NCBI RefSeq assembly: GCF_000296695.1 | Contig: NZ_BAFK01000001.1 | Coordinates: 1 to 64,000, forward strand | Source of the DNA: Rheinheimera nanhaiensis E407-8 | GTDB taxonomy: Bacteria; Pseudomonadota; Gammaproteobacteria; Enterobacterales; Alteromonadaceae | Reading direction: 5' to 3' | DNA: 64,000 nt | Shown: piece by piece, positions 29,187 through 38,579 of the stretch | Layout of the letters: each line of letters begins with the position of its first letter | How positions within the stretch are numbered: position 1 is the stretch's first letter | Position numbers and translations under genes: made by a program | Notes under the pieces: generated by a model | Database searches by the model: none | What the model was told of the DNA's origin: nothing | The model's input: only the letters and a program-made list of their open reading frames with translations

Positions 29187-29921
29187 ATGAAAAGCTTAAT
29201 TGTCAGTGCGCTTATTATCACCACCCTAAGTTTAAGCGGTTGTGGTGCGCTGCATACAGCGGTGGCAAAGCGCAATCTGGATGTGCAAACCAAGATGAGC
29301 AGCTCTATTTTTCTCGATCCGGTAGAGCCTGAGCAGCGCACAGTGTTTGTCGATATTCGCAACACCTCAGATAAACCGGAGTTTGACCTTAAACCGCAGG
29401 TGATCCAAAGCCTGCAGGCACGTGGTTATCAGGTAATAGATAGCCCGAAACGGGCACATTACTGGTTGCAGGCCAATGTGCTGCAGGTGGGGCGCAGTAA
29501 TGCCCGTGACACCAATAGTGCGCTGGCAGCCGGCCCTGGTGTTGCCGGTGGCGCAGTAACCGGCTATGCGCTGCACCGTGCTACCGGCGGTAGCTCGGGC
29601 GGTGGCGCCGCTATTGGTGCGGCCGTAGGTGGCGCCATTGTTGGCACTGTGGTCGACGCCATGGTTGAAGACGTGTATTACAGCGTGATTACCGACATTC
29701 AGATCATGGAGCGCTTTGAGGGGGTCGTCAGTGAAAGCTCGCAACATCAGCTTATTCAGGGCGACAGCGGCAGCACCACCTCCAGTTACCAGCGCGACAG
29801 CAATATGCGTAAATACCAAACCCGCATTGTCAGCTTTGCCAACCAGGCCAATTTAAAATGGCCGCAGGCCGAGCCAGAGTTAACCCAGGGCATGGTACGG
29901 GCGCTGGCAGGCCTATTCTAA
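29187..29921 (+). CDS. TraT-like outer-membrane lipoprotein, copy 1
   Basis: 244 residues, the same length as plasmid TraT. Lipoprotein signal MKSLIVSALIITTLSLSGCG gives an acylated Cys at residue 19. Family regions are AVAKRNLDVQTKMSSSIFLDPVEPEQRTVF, NTSDKPEFDLKP, YWLQANVLQVG, a glycine-rich hydrophobic stretch at about 110-155 and the C-terminal KYQTRIVSFANQANLKW. TraT blocks mating-pair formation (surface exclusion) and confers complement resistance on F-like plasmids. The role of chromosomal homologues is unclear. Start is set at the ATG after AAAGGA. The frame extends 20 codons up but lacks signal features. Copy 2 follows at once. Confidence 0.88.
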   Translation: MKSLIVSALIITTLSLSGCGALHTAVAKRNLDVQTKMSSSIFLDPVEPEQRTVFVDIRNTSDKPEFDLKPQVIQSLQARGYQVIDSPKRAHYWLQANVLQVGRSNARDTNSALAAGPGVAGGAVTGYALHRATGGSSGGGAAIGAAVGGAIVGTVVDAMVEDVYYSVITDIQIMERFEGVVSESSQHQLIQGDSGSTTSSYQRDSNMRKYQTRIVSFANQANLKWPQAEPELTQGMVRALAGLF

Positions 29922-30740
29922 ATGCAACGCTGGCTGTTACTTGCTGCGGTGCTGCTGTTAAGTGGTTGCACCGCAGTGCATACCTCTGTGGCGAAACGCA
30001 ATCTGGACGTGCAAACCCGCATGAGCCAAACGGTATACCTGGACCCGGTAGAGCCAGAGCAGCGCACCATTTATCTGGATATCCGCAACACCACGGCAGA
30101 ATATCAACTGCCGCTGGCCGACGATGTGCGCAGCTTTATGCTAAGCCGCGGCTATCAGCTGGTAAGTTCGCCATTGCAGGCACAGTATTGGTTACAGGTA
30201 AATGTGCGTACGGTATTAAAAGAGCGGCCGGACAAGGTGCTGGCCGACGAATACGGCATGACACCGCAGGAAGTCAGCGAGCTGTTGCACCCGGGTATGG
30301 CACCGCCGCCCGAGCCGGAAACACCCGAGCAGCGCGCCGAGCGCTACAGCCGTAATTCGGCGGTGTTTGTTGATACGTCGATTGGCACCAATGTCGATGG
30401 CAAAGATATTGCCCGCGCCTTAGTGGTGTTGGCGGCTTTTGCCGGCGCCGAGTATATCGGCAATCAACTGGTGCAGGATAAGTACTACACCATGCTAACC
30501 GATATTCAAATCGCCGAGCGCATCAGCCCTGACAGCGGGCAAAAAGTGCAGGAGTACAGCGAACACCAGCTACGGCAGGGCGACAGCGGGGCTTTTGAGC
30601 AGCTCTGGCAGCGCGATACCGATATGCGCAAATATCAGGTGCGGGTAGTCAGTTTTGCCAATAAAGCCAACCTGAACTGGCAAGACGCCGAACAACCACT
30701 GCATCAGGGCCTGCTGCGCTCACTGGCCGGTATTTTTTAA
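29922..30740 (+). CDS. TraT-like outer-membrane lipoprotein, copy 2 (divergent paralogue)
   Basis: 272 residues. The ATG follows the stop of copy 1 without any gap, so translation is probably coupled. The signal and lipobox are MQRWLLLAAVLLLSGC (Cys16). The block AVHTSVAKRNLDVQTRMSQTVYLDPVEPEQRTIYLDIRNTT is nearly that of copy 1, showing tandem duplication. The glycine-rich central stretch of copy 1 is replaced by a longer charged/proline-rich segment (about 95-150: DEYGMTPQEVSELLHPGMAPPPEPETPEQRAERY-type). A single hydrophobic patch (IARALVVLAAFAGAEYIG) follows. The C-terminus keeps DMRKYQVRVVSFANKANLNW. Confidence 0.85.
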   Translation: MQRWLLLAAVLLLSGCTAVHTSVAKRNLDVQTRMSQTVYLDPVEPEQRTIYLDIRNTTAEYQLPLADDVRSFMLSRGYQLVSSPLQAQYWLQVNVRTVLKERPDKVLADEYGMTPQEVSELLHPGMAPPPEPETPEQRAERYSRNSAVFVDTSIGTNVDGKDIARALVVLAAFAGAEYIGNQLVQDKYYTMLTDIQIAERISPDSGQKVQEYSEHQLRQGDSGAFEQLWQRDTDMRKYQVRVVSFANKANLNWQDAEQPLHQGLLRSLAGIF

Positions 30741-30782
30741 CCGGCCGCTGTTAAGAGACCGGAATTTTTTAACCGGCCACTG
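30727..30782. repeat. 24-base direct repeat spanning two convergent stop codons
   Basis: Copies at 30727-30750 and 30759-30782 differ at two bases, with period 32 (core TTTTTTAACCGGCC). Copy 1 holds the stop of traT-like copy 2 on the plus strand. Copy 2 holds the stop of the mechanosensitive channel gene on the minus strand. Each half also reads CCGG...CCGG, so hairpins are possible. Confidence 0.6.
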
Positions 30783-32034
30783 CGTGTGTATCACCTTTAA
30801 TTACGTCACTCAGCGCCCGCACATCCATACCACTGGGGTGCTGGTAAACCCTTAAGCCAAATTCGGGCAATATCGCCAGTAAATGATCAAAAATATCCGA
30901 CTGGATGCTTTCGTACTTCAGCCAGGCGGTGGTATTGGTAAAACAATACAGCTCCAGCGGCAAGCCGTCGGCGGTAGCAGGCAACTGCCGGGCCATCAGC
31001 GTCATGTGCTGGTGAATGCCAGGGTGGCTTTGTAAATAGCGCTCAACGTAGGCGCGAAAAGTGCCAATATTGGTGATGCGCCGGGTGTTTACCGGCTCTT
31101 TGCCTTCCTCTGCCAGCTGGGTGTTCCAGTCATCAATTTCCTGCTGTTTACTGGCCAGATAGTCTTTTAACAACTTAAAGCGGCCCAGACGCTTTTTTTG
31201 CTCTGCATCTAAAAAGTGCACGCTTTGTTGATCAAGAAAAATGCAGCGCTTAATGCGCCGGCCGCCTGACTCCTGCATACCGCGCCAGTTTTTAAACGGA
31301 TCGGTCATAAAGCGGCGGGTAGGGATAGTGGTAATGGTTTTATCCCAGTTTTGTATTTTTACCGTATGCAGGGCGATATCAATCACATCGCCATCGGCGT
31401 TTAGCTGCGGCATTTCCACCCAGTCGCCTACGCGCAACACATCGTTAGAGGAAATTTGCACACTGGCCACCAGAGATAAAATGGTGTCCTGAAAAATCAG
31501 CATCAGCACCGCGGCCATCGCGCCTAAACCTGACAGCAAAATCAGCGGTGAGCGATCAAACAGCGCCGCGATAATCAGGATCAGTGTTACCGCGTAGATA
31601 ACGATTTTTAATACCTGGATATAGCCTTTAATTGGCCGTATTTTCGCATCGGGCCGCTGTTCGTAAATGGAATTGACGATATCCAACAGGTTGCTCAGCG
31701 CCAACGCGATAGTCAGCACCACAAAGGCATTACACACATTGACTATAACGGTAGCCGCGGCCTCCGGCACGCCGCTGACATAACCGATACCGGTAGAAAT
31801 AATCAGTGCCGGCACCACATTTGACAGCCGCGAGACAAAATTGAATTTTTGCACCACATGTTGCTCATTAATTGGCGTGGCGCGCAGCAGTTTAAAAATA
31901 CCGCCGATTAAAATGCGTTTTATTACAAAGTTACCCAGCCAGCTAAGGAGTAACAGCAAGGCCAATTCAGTGGGTAATTCTAATTGCGGGTAGTGCTGCA
32001 GCGTGTCTTGCAGCGGTTGTATTATTTCATCCAC
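30769..32034 (-). CDS. MscS-family mechanosensitive channel, YbdG-like
   Basis: 421-residue inner-membrane protein with about five hydrophobic helices in residues 1-185, then the MscS beta domain (SNDVLRVGDWVEMPQLNADGDVIDIALHTVKIQNWDKTI, about 195-235) and a C-terminal cytoplasmic region. Size and layout match E. coli YbdG, a miniconductance channel that releases solutes on hypo-osmotic shock. The pore helix is around GLGAMAAVLMLIFQDTILSL. It stands alone, convergent with the TraT-like pair. Confidence 0.87.
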   Translation of the reverse strand: MDEIIQPLQDTLQHYPQLELPTELALLLLLSWLGNFVIKRILIGGIFKLLRATPINEQHVVQKFNFVSRLSNVVPALIISTGIGYVSGVPEAAATVIVNVCNAFVVLTIALALSNLLDIVNSIYEQRPDAKIRPIKGYIQVLKIVIYAVTLILIIAALFDRSPLILLSGLGAMAAVLMLIFQDTILSLVASVQISSNDVLRVGDWVEMPQLNADGDVIDIALHTVKIQNWDKTITTIPTRRFMTDPFKNWRGMQESGGRRIKRCIFLDQQSVHFLDAEQKKRLGRFKLLKDYLASKQQEIDDWNTQLAEEGKEPVNTRRITNIGTFRAYVERYLQSHPGIHQHMTLMARQLPATADGLPLELYCFTNTTAWLKYESIQSDIFDHLLAILPEFGLRVYQHPSGMDVRALSDVIKGDTHAVAG

Positions 32035-32115
32035 ACTCTTTCTCCATCACCAGTGGCGTACAGCGTGGCATAGCTTACCCTGATCCAGGCTGAATGTCGT
32101 TGTGCCGACAATAGC

Positions 32116-32856
32116 TTACCAATATTGCTCTACGGTGATATTACCCGGCGCGCGGCGCAGGTTCTTTTTCAGGCCTAAGCTTTCCAGCGTGGTTTTGGTG
32201 TCTTTGATCATATCCGGGTTGCCGCACAGCATCACCTGTGAGCGGTTATTTAATGTTTGCTGGCAAGCGCGTTGCAATTCACCACTGTGGATAAGTTCGG
32301 GCAGGCGTTTATTCAGTGCGCCGCTGTGTGCCTCGCGGGTCACAATGGGCTGGTAATGCAGCTGGCCCGGGTATTGGTGCTGATATTGGCCGATTAGATC
32401 ACGGTATACCAAGTCGCCAATAGTACGCACGCTGTGCACCAGCACGATATGACCAAAGCGCTGCCATAGCTGATGCGTGCCCAGCATCGACAAATAAGGC
32501 CCAATGCCGGTGCCGCTGGCGATAAGCCATAAATTGTCACCCTCTGGTACTTCATCCAGCACAAAAAAGCCCGATGCTGGCTGGCTTAGCTCAACACTAT
32601 CGCCCATTTTAAGTTGCTGCAGCAGTGGTGATAGTTTGCCCTCAGCTACTGTGCTGATTAAGAATTCCTGCTCGCTGCTACCAGGGCTGTTTACCAGCGA
32701 ATAGGCGCGCTGTAGCCGGCCCTCGTCAGTATTTAACGCCAGCCGGACAAACTGACCGGCGGTAAAGCTAAAGGCGTCGGTTTTCACTTTTAAGCTGAAT
32801 AAATTGGCATGCCAGTGATGATTGTCGGTTACGGAGCCGCTAAGCCATTGTGCCAT
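32116..32856 (-). CDS. fpr: Ferredoxin/flavodoxin-NADP+ reductase
   Basis: 246 residues from MAQWLSGSVTDNHHWHANL, chosen because AGAGGAAA stands just upstream. The frame extends 13 codons further without family likeness. FAD-binding signature is RAYSLVNSPG (RxYS-type, about 50-59). The NADP domain starts IASGTGIGPYLSML (about 113-126), and the C-terminus ends VEQYW as in bacterial subclass I/II Fpr (a terminal aromatic residue stacking on FAD). It supplies reduced ferredoxin or flavodoxin for Fe-S and radical-SAM enzymes and oxidative defence. Confidence 0.92.
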   Translation of the reverse strand: MAQWLSGSVTDNHHWHANLFSLKVKTDAFSFTAGQFVRLALNTDEGRLQRAYSLVNSPGSSEQEFLISTVAEGKLSPLLQQLKMGDSVELSQPASGFFVLDEVPEGDNLWLIASGTGIGPYLSMLGTHQLWQRFGHIVLVHSVRTIGDLVYRDLIGQYQHQYPGQLHYQPIVTREAHSGALNKRLPELIHSGELQRACQQTLNNRSQVMLCGNPDMIKDTKTTLESLGLKKNLRRAPGNITVEQYW

Positions 32857-32980
32857 AATCAGTTTCCTCTTCGTTTGTTGCCTTAAGCCTAGCAAACAAG
32901 CGCTGTTCTACCAGCTTGGGGCTAAACTAACGCCTTAGTGCATGTTATCTTGGGCAACAAAGCCAAAATTACAAGTTATT

Positions 32981-35900
32981 ATGAGCAATACGTTTTTTCT
33001 TGCCGACTGGCAGGTAAACCCTAGCGATAATACCCTACGCCAAGGCAAACAGGTTCAGCAGTTAGAGCCCAAGGCGATGGATGTGCTGCTGTTACTGTGC
33101 CGTCATGCCGGCGAGGTATTAAGCAGCGATGACATTATTGGTCAGTGCTGGCCTGGCATCGCTACCGGCGATAACCCGCTACATAAAACACTGACCCAAC
33201 TGCGTAAAGCACTGGGCGACAGTGCCACCACACCGGTTTACATTGAAACCATTCGCAAACGTGGTTACCGCGTTATTGCCAAGGTACGCTATCCGCTGGG
33301 GCAAGAACAAAGTGTGGCCGGGCATAGCTGGCAGCAGGGCTCGCCGTTTCCCGGCCTTAAAGCCTACGATGCCAGTTATGCCAGCGTGTTTTTCGGCCGT
33401 GGCGCACAAATAGACACCTTGCTTAGCCGCATTGCGCAGCAAATTAAATTTGGCCGTGACTTTTGCTTACTGCTGGGCCCCAGTGGTAGCGGTAAATCGT
33501 CGCTGATCAATGCCGGCGTTATGCCTAACTTAATGCAGCCCGGCGGTTTTAATGGCGTAGAGGTACTTTCGTTTACCAGCCTGGATTTAGCCGATGTGGC
33601 CAAAGGCCAGTTGCTGCCCAGCCTGGCCAGCAGCTTGCTGGATTGGGAGCTTAATGATGCGCCGGTATTTGCCGGCGACAGCGCCGCCAGCCTGGCAGCG
33701 CAATTAGCACAACCAGAGCCGTTATTGCATCGATGTAAAACCTTACTCGGCAGCAAAGGGCGGCACAGCCGGCGCTTTGCCCTTTTTGTTGACCGTTTAG
33801 AGGTACTGTTATCGTCACCGCTGTTTAGCGAGCAAGAGCGCACCGGCTTTGTGGCGTTATTAGAACAATTGGCCTGCAGTGGCGCTGTGCTGGTGTTAAG
33901 TGCCTGCAGAAACGAGTTCTACCCCGATTTAGTCGACTACCCCAGCTTAATGGCCGGTAAAGCCAAAGGCGCGCATTTTGATTTAGCTGCCCCCGGCCGC
34001 GCCGACTTACTGCAAATGATCCGTTTACCGGCACTGGCCGCCGGTTTAAGCTTTGACATCGACCCCGACAGCGCCATGCCACTGGATGAGATCCTGGTGC
34101 AAGAGGCCGCCAGCAACCCCGATGCCTTACCGATGTTGCAATACACCTTACAGCAGCTGTACTTGCAGCGTAGCAGTGACAATAAATTGCTGTTAAGTGT
34201 GTATCAGGCACTGGGCGGTATTGAAGGCGCTATTGGTAAAAACGCCGAGCAGGCGATTAAAGGCTTAGGCAAAGCCGAGCAAGATTGCCTGCCAAAGGTG
34301 TTGTCCTTGCTGGTGACCCTGCGTGAAGATGAGCAAAGCATTACCAGCCGCAGTGCCCGCTTAGCTCAGCTCACCAGCAACGCCGAGCGCACCTTGGTCA
34401 ATACCATGATTGAGCAGCGGCTGTTTGTGTCTAACCTGCAGCAAGGCGAGCCGTGTTTTAGCATAGCGCACGAAGCGCTGCTTCGGCGCTGGCCGCGCGC
34501 TACTGCCTGGATCAGCGAGCATTTTGACAGCTTAAGCGTAAAAAGCCGCTTGCTGCACTTAAGCCAGCGCTGGCGTAGCGAGCAGAAAAACAGTGCTTAT
34601 TTACTGGCCGAGGGCAAACCGCTGCAAGAGGCGCTGTTGCTGCAGCAAAACACCCTGTTTCAGCTTGATAGCGAAGAGGCCGAGTTTATTCAGGCCTCTC
34701 ATGCCAAAGCGCGGTTAAAGCGCTGGACGCGCCGCGCCACTGTCAGCTTGCTTTGTGTGCTAACGGTCACCGCCATGACCATGGGTGTGCGCAGTTTTCA
34801 GGCCGAGCAACAGGCACAGCAAAAGCGGCTGGCGGCAGAAAATCTGCTCGGTTTTATGGTGGGCGATTTTGCCGACAAACTGCGCAGTATCGGTCGCATG
34901 GACTTGCTCGACGGTATCAGCAATAAAGCGCTGGAATACTTTACTGATTACAGCAGCGATGACAGCAGTTTAAGTATTGCCGCCCGCTTGCAGCACGGCC
35001 AAACGCTGGAAGCGATGGGCGAGGTGGCCTATTCGCGCGGTAAAACCGACGAAGCGGTAGCGGCGCTGCAAGCTGCCCGGGTGCAACTTGAAGCGGTACT
35101 GGCGCAGCAGCCGGATAATTTAGAGCTGCTAAAAACCCTGGGCGCCAATGCGTTTTGGCTGGGGCAGATACAGTACGACGCCAGTAACTGGCAGGCGGTG
35201 CAACCAGAGTTTGAGCGTTATTACCAGTACAGTGAGCGAATGTATGAACTGGCACCCGATAACCTCGACGCCATTATGGAGCTGTCCTACGCCACCAATT
35301 CGCTGGGCTCGCTGGCGATGCAGCGGCAGCAGTTTGATAAAGCGCGGCAGAATTTTGAGGAATCTCTGCAGTTGAGATTATTAGCACAAGCCAAACAGCC
35401 TGATAATAAGCAGTTGCTGGCAGATATCGCCAACACCCGCTCATGGCTGGCTAGTGCAGCTCTGGCGCAAGGTGATATTGCCACAGCTTTAATTGCACAC
35501 AACGAGATCCAACGCATGTTGGTTACTGCTGGCGAAAACGCTGAACTGTATCTGCTGGAAATGCTGGCAAGTAGCTACCAAATGTCTGCAGACTTATTTG
35601 ACTTTACGGGACAGACAACGGCAGCTTTAGCTAATGTTAAGTCTGCTGACATAGTCATCCGCAGAGCGTTAGCTCAGGATCCGGACAATAGCCGTTGGCG
35701 CAATTTAAAATACTATGTCTTTTATCAATCGCTTAAGTTTTCGCTAGATTTGTCAGAGCATGAAGTTAAGCAAAGTCCGTCGCAGTTAATGAGTCTGCTG
35801 AGTAGGGATGGGCTTGATTTATCAGCTACGCGTGAGCAGCAAATGCAAGCCCGGCACTGGTTGACTGCAGCGCAGATACTACTGAAAAAAGGTAATCTAC

Positions 35901-36235
35901 AATCCGCCAAAACCTATGCCGAGCAAGCTTTAATAACGTATGAGCTAGTTGTTGCAAAACATAGCGGTAATTTGCGTAACAGAGCAGGCAAAGCGAATAG
36001 TTACCTTGTGCTGGCGAGAATAACAGAAAATAAAGACTTGCCGGCGACACATCAATTTTGCCAACATGCCTTGGATGAACTCGCTGACATCGTGGTTGTA
36101 AATAGAGAACCCGATTTTACTGTACCTTATGCTCAAGCACTGGACTGTCAGGGAAAACTTAACAGCGAAAGCGAGCTTATAGCGCAGCTGCAGCAAAGTG
36201 GTGTTGTTAATTATCGTTTCAATCCGCAACTATAA
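32981..36235 (+). CDS. wHTH-STAND NTPase-TPR fusion protein, membrane-spanning
   Basis: 1084 residues from [19 protein letters not shown]. An ATG 13 codons earlier (32942) is possible. Domains: an OmpR/CadC-type winged helix (1-105, ending [15 protein letters not shown]); an nSTAND1-type NTPase starting [18 protein letters not shown], with Walker [10 protein letters not shown] at about 166-174 and Walker B-like [10 protein letters not shown]; one membrane helix at about 586-606 ([15 protein letters not shown]); and TPR-like repeats from ~640 to the end. This suggests a membrane-tethered, ligand-gated transcription regulator with an extracytoplasmic TPR sensor. Composition of the last ~270 codons is visibly more AT-rich. 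A small gene follows 11 bases on, probably in operon. The signal is unknown. Confidence 0.85.
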   Translation: MSNTFFLADWQVNPSDNTLRQGKQVQQLEPKAMDVLLLLCRHAGEVLSSDDIIGQCWPGIATGDNPLHKTLTQLRKALGDSATTPVYIETIRKRGYRVIAKVRYPLGQEQSVAGHSWQQGSPFPGLKAYDASYASVFFGRGAQIDTLLSRIAQQIKFGRDFCLLLGPSGSGKSSLINAGVMPNLMQPGGFNGVEVLSFTSLDLADVAKGQLLPSLASSLLDWELNDAPVFAGDSAASLAAQLAQPEPLLHRCKTLLGSKGRHSRRFALFVDRLEVLLSSPLFSEQERTGFVALLEQLACSGAVLVLSACRNEFYPDLVDYPSLMAGKAKGAHFDLAAPGRADLLQMIRLPALAAGLSFDIDPDSAMPLDEILVQEAASNPDALPMLQYTLQQLYLQRSSDNKLLLSVYQALGGIEGAIGKNAEQAIKGLGKAEQDCLPKVLSLLVTLREDEQSITSRSARLAQLTSNAERTLVNTMIEQRLFVSNLQQGEPCFSIAHEALLRRWPRATAWISEHFDSLSVKSRLLHLSQRWRSEQKNSAYLLAEGKPLQEALLLQQNTLFQLDSEEAEFIQASHAKARLKRWTRRATVSLLCVLTVTAMTMGVRSFQAEQQAQQKRLAAENLLGFMVGDFADKLRSIGRMDLLDGISNKALEYFTDYSSDDSSLSIAARLQHGQTLEAMGEVAYSRGKTDEAVAALQAARVQLEAVLAQQPDNLELLKTLGANAFWLGQIQYDASNWQAVQPEFERYYQYSERMYELAPDNLDAIMELSYATNSLGSLAMQRQQFDKARQNFEESLQLRLLAQAKQPDNKQLLADIANTRSWLASAALAQGDIATALIAHNEIQRMLVTAGENAELYLLEMLASSYQMSADLFDFTGQTTAALANVKSADIVIRRALAQDPDNSRWRNLKYYVFYQSLKFSLDLSEHEVKQSPSQLMSLLSRDGLDLSATREQQMQARHWLTAAQILLKKGNLQSAKTYAEQALITYELVVAKHSGNLRNRAGKANSYLVLARITENKDLPATHQFCQHALDELADIVVVNREPDFTVPYAQALDCQGKLNSESELIAQLQQSGVVNYRFNPQL

Positions 36236-36246
36236 GGAAATATGTT

Positions 36247-36624
36247 ATGCCAACTACTCAAGCCGCCAGTTTAATTCAGGTTGTTGTCAATCTGGAAAAC
36301 GGTGAACCGGTATTCAGTTATCAGACTACCAGCGGCCAACCGCTACCCAACGGTGATATTACCGTTACCGAAGCGGGTACACTCACTTACCAATTGGTCG
36401 ACAATACCGGCAAAGGTTTAAAGTTTGTTGGTGTTGGTTTTACCACACCTTTTGATGGCATTATTGATGCGATTACCGTGAGCAGCGATGGTCAGTTAGT
36501 ACAAATGCTGGATATGGACCGCAGTGCCGGCAGTACTAAGTTTCAGTTTGTGCTGACGAACACCGCCAATACCTTGATGGTGCTAAGCCCAGATCCGGAA
36601 GTGAAAAACCTGCCACCAAATTAA
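36247..36624 (+). CDS. Small DP-EP-family-like protein
   Basis: 125 residues, mostly beta-strand in character ([67 protein letters not shown]), with no signal peptide. It resembles the small DP-EP family proteins found in Vibrio and Shewanella, though I base this on memory of the family and hold it loosely. It starts 11 bases after the STAND regulator with AAGGAAAT before the ATG, so it is likely its co-transcribed partner or target. A strong terminator follows. Confidence 0.7.
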   Translation: MPTTQAASLIQVVVNLENGEPVFSYQTTSGQPLPNGDITVTEAGTLTYQLVDNTGKGLKFVGVGFTTPFDGIIDAITVSSDGQLVQMLDMDRSAGSTKFQFVLTNTANTLMVLSPDPEVKNLPPN

Positions 36625-36647
36625 ATCTCTGCTCCAAACTCAGAATT

Positions 36648-36669
36648 AAAGCCCCGCAAGGGGCTTTTT
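36648..36669 (+). terminator. Rho-independent terminator
   Basis: AAAGCCCC, GCAA loop, GGGGCTTT plus two T. It lies 23 bases past the small DP-EP-like gene and ends the STAND operon. Confidence 0.9.
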
Positions 36670-36774
36670 AGTCTATATAAATCAATAGATTAAATCAGAA
36701 GATTACCGAAAGGTTCGCCTGCGTATAAATAGCTAAAGTTGGCAGCAGTTAAATTAGCACTGCGGGAAAGCCAA

Positions 36775-37743
36775 ATGAACACTGCACAGCGCAACAGCCA
36801 GATACCAGCCCATGCCTTAAACGATGACAGCCCCTGGCTGGAAGATACGGCCACCAATCCTGGCCTGGATTTGGGCAGTTTTATTCAGTACCTGGCCGAG
36901 GCGGTGCTGGTGGTTAGCCCGGATGGCGTAATTGAATGCGCCAACGCCAAAGCTGCACTGCTGCTTAATTGTGTTGGCGCGCCGCTGATTGGCCGTAAGT
37001 GGCCGCAGTTTCTGGTGAGCCGCTGCCAGCAGCAATACGAGGGGCTGGTGAATATGGTAGCCAAACGCATTTTATCCCTGCAGGCCGGCCCCAGTGAAAT
37101 GGCGGTGCGCTGCGCCGATGGCGAAATAAAAGATATTGAGCTGTCAGTGTCGTTTTTACCTGAGCCCGAGGCACATTTGGTGCTGGTGATGCGCGATTTA
37201 ACCCGCTACAAGGCCGAATGCGAGCAGCTACGGCTGGAAGCCGCTACTGATGCACTGACTGGCCTGGCGAACCGGCGTGGTTTTGACGAGCAGTTGCAAA
37301 CGCAGTGGCTGCAATGTACACAAGCGCGCCGGCCGCTTAGCGTGATCATTATCGATATCGACTTTTTTAAACAGTTTAACGACCGCTACGGCCATATTCA
37401 GGGCGATGCCTGTTTGCGCAAAGTGGCCGGTGCCATAGTGCAGGCCATGCCGGTGGACGGCAAGCTGGCGGCGCGCTATGGCGGTGAAGAGTTTGCGCTT
37501 ATTTTACCTAACCATAATGAAATCAGTGCATTAAAGGTGGCGCGTGAGGTGCAGCAGGCGGTAAGGCAGTTAAGCTTTAGCGATGCCGGTTTACCCTCAA
37601 CAGTCAATGTTAGCGTCAGCCAGGGCGTGGCAACTGAAATTAACGGCCAATACCGCACCGCGCTGGCGCTGCTGTGTGCCGCGGATACGGCGCTGTATCG
37701 CGCCAAAGCGGATGGCCGCGACTGTGTTAATACCAGCAGTTAA
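36775..37743 (+). CDS. PAS-GGDEF diguanylate cyclase
   Basis: 322 residues from the ATG after GGGAAAG. An upstream in-frame TTG at 36739 is less likely. A PAS-like sensor covers about 35-145 (YLAEAVLVVSPDGVIECANAKAALLLN...LVMRDLTRYK). The GGDEF domain covers about 155-320, starting DALTGLANRRGFDEQL, with the active motif RYGGEEFALILP near 233-244. It makes cyclic di-GMP from two GTP. The N-terminal end is cytoplasmic without membrane segments. No RxxD inhibitory site is obvious in the five residues before GGEEF. It may influence the nearby type IV pilus, a common c-di-GMP target, but that is inference. Confidence 0.92.
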   Translation: MNTAQRNSQIPAHALNDDSPWLEDTATNPGLDLGSFIQYLAEAVLVVSPDGVIECANAKAALLLNCVGAPLIGRKWPQFLVSRCQQQYEGLVNMVAKRILSLQAGPSEMAVRCADGEIKDIELSVSFLPEPEAHLVLVMRDLTRYKAECEQLRLEAATDALTGLANRRGFDEQLQTQWLQCTQARRPLSVIIIDIDFFKQFNDRYGHIQGDACLRKVAGAIVQAMPVDGKLAARYGGEEFALILPNHNEISALKVAREVQQAVRQLSFSDAGLPSTVNVSVSQGVATEINGQYRTALALLCAADTALYRAKADGRDCVNTSS

Positions 37744-37792
37744 CAGCAACACTGAGATGAGTCAGTTAAGAGCAATGTTAAGCGCAGCAGCC

Positions 37793-38551
37793 TTAACAGC
37801 AAGCCAGCTGAAAGTGCACGGTTTTATCGCAGTTGCTGCGGCCGCTTTCATCGCACAGCTGCATAAAACGGATGGCATACCGGTATTTATTGCCGCTTAC
37901 GGTGGGGTACACGCCATCGGCAGGCGTGTAACGAATACGCAGTAGCTGATGCTGCTCTGTGTTGCTCTGGTAAAAGCCGTTTTCGGCGGCGACTTCACTA
38001 AACTGGCCTTTCTCGCGGCAAAAATTCAGCACAAACCCCAGCGCGTTGTGCAGCAACGCAAATTCAGCACACCAACGGTTAACATCTTGCTGGCGCTGCG
38101 TAAGCGGCATACTTAGCCAGTATTGTAATTGGGGTACGTCAAAGTAGCAGGTGCCACCGGCCATAGCAAAACGCTGGCGCAGCGGGCTTAAAAACTTATC
38201 GTCTTTTAAATTACCGACAAACTTGCCGCTTTTCAACAGCTCTGCCTGCAGCCTTACGGCCTGCTGTAACACCTTACTCAGTTTGTCGTCCGCTACCGAC
38301 GGGTGATTGGCCCAGGCCACTAAGGCGGCCTCGCAGCGCTCGCAGTCTTTTATCAGGTCTGGCCGAATATCATTTCTGTCCAGCACTTCAATCAGATCAA
38401 ACAGGATATTAAAAAACGCCAGTTGTTGGGGTTCGCTGTCTAACCGGGTTAGCTCGGCCAACTGGTTTAGCAGGTATTCCAGCTTAAGGTAGGTGCGTAG
38501 TTTTTCGTTTAGCGGGTGCTCGTACAATAGCTCGGCCATTGGTGCTGCCAT
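37793..38551 (-). CDS. zapD: Cell division protein ZapD
   Basis: 252-residue ZapD (YacF), an FtsZ-bundling protein at the division ring. Typical start LLYEHPLNEKLRTYLKLEYLLNQL and C-terminal YRYAIRFMQLCDESGRSNCDKTVHFQLACC-type positions are seen. It lies downstream of coaE with a ~28-base gap, as in most gammaproteobacteria. The small zinc-finger gene yacG, normally next, is not present after it: only 49 bases remain before the convergent cyclase gene. Confidence 0.93.
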   Translation of the reverse strand: MAAPMAELLYEHPLNEKLRTYLKLEYLLNQLAELTRLDSEPQQLAFFNILFDLIEVLDRNDIRPDLIKDCERCEAALVAWANHPSVADDKLSKVLQQAVRLQAELLKSGKFVGNLKDDKFLSPLRQRFAMAGGTCYFDVPQLQYWLSMPLTQRQQDVNRWCAEFALLHNALGFVLNFCREKGQFSEVAAENGFYQSNTEQHQLLRIRYTPADGVYPTVSGNKYRYAIRFMQLCDESGRSNCDKTVHFQLACC

Positions 38552-38579
38552 CCTGGTTGTGACAGCACCCAGCCTGATG

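Noticed and set aside
29858-30355. 165-codon plus-strand frame overlapping both TraT-like genes
   Set aside because: It is a shadow in another frame of the second lipoprotein. The peptide is rich in Arg/Ala/His and lacks any family likeness.
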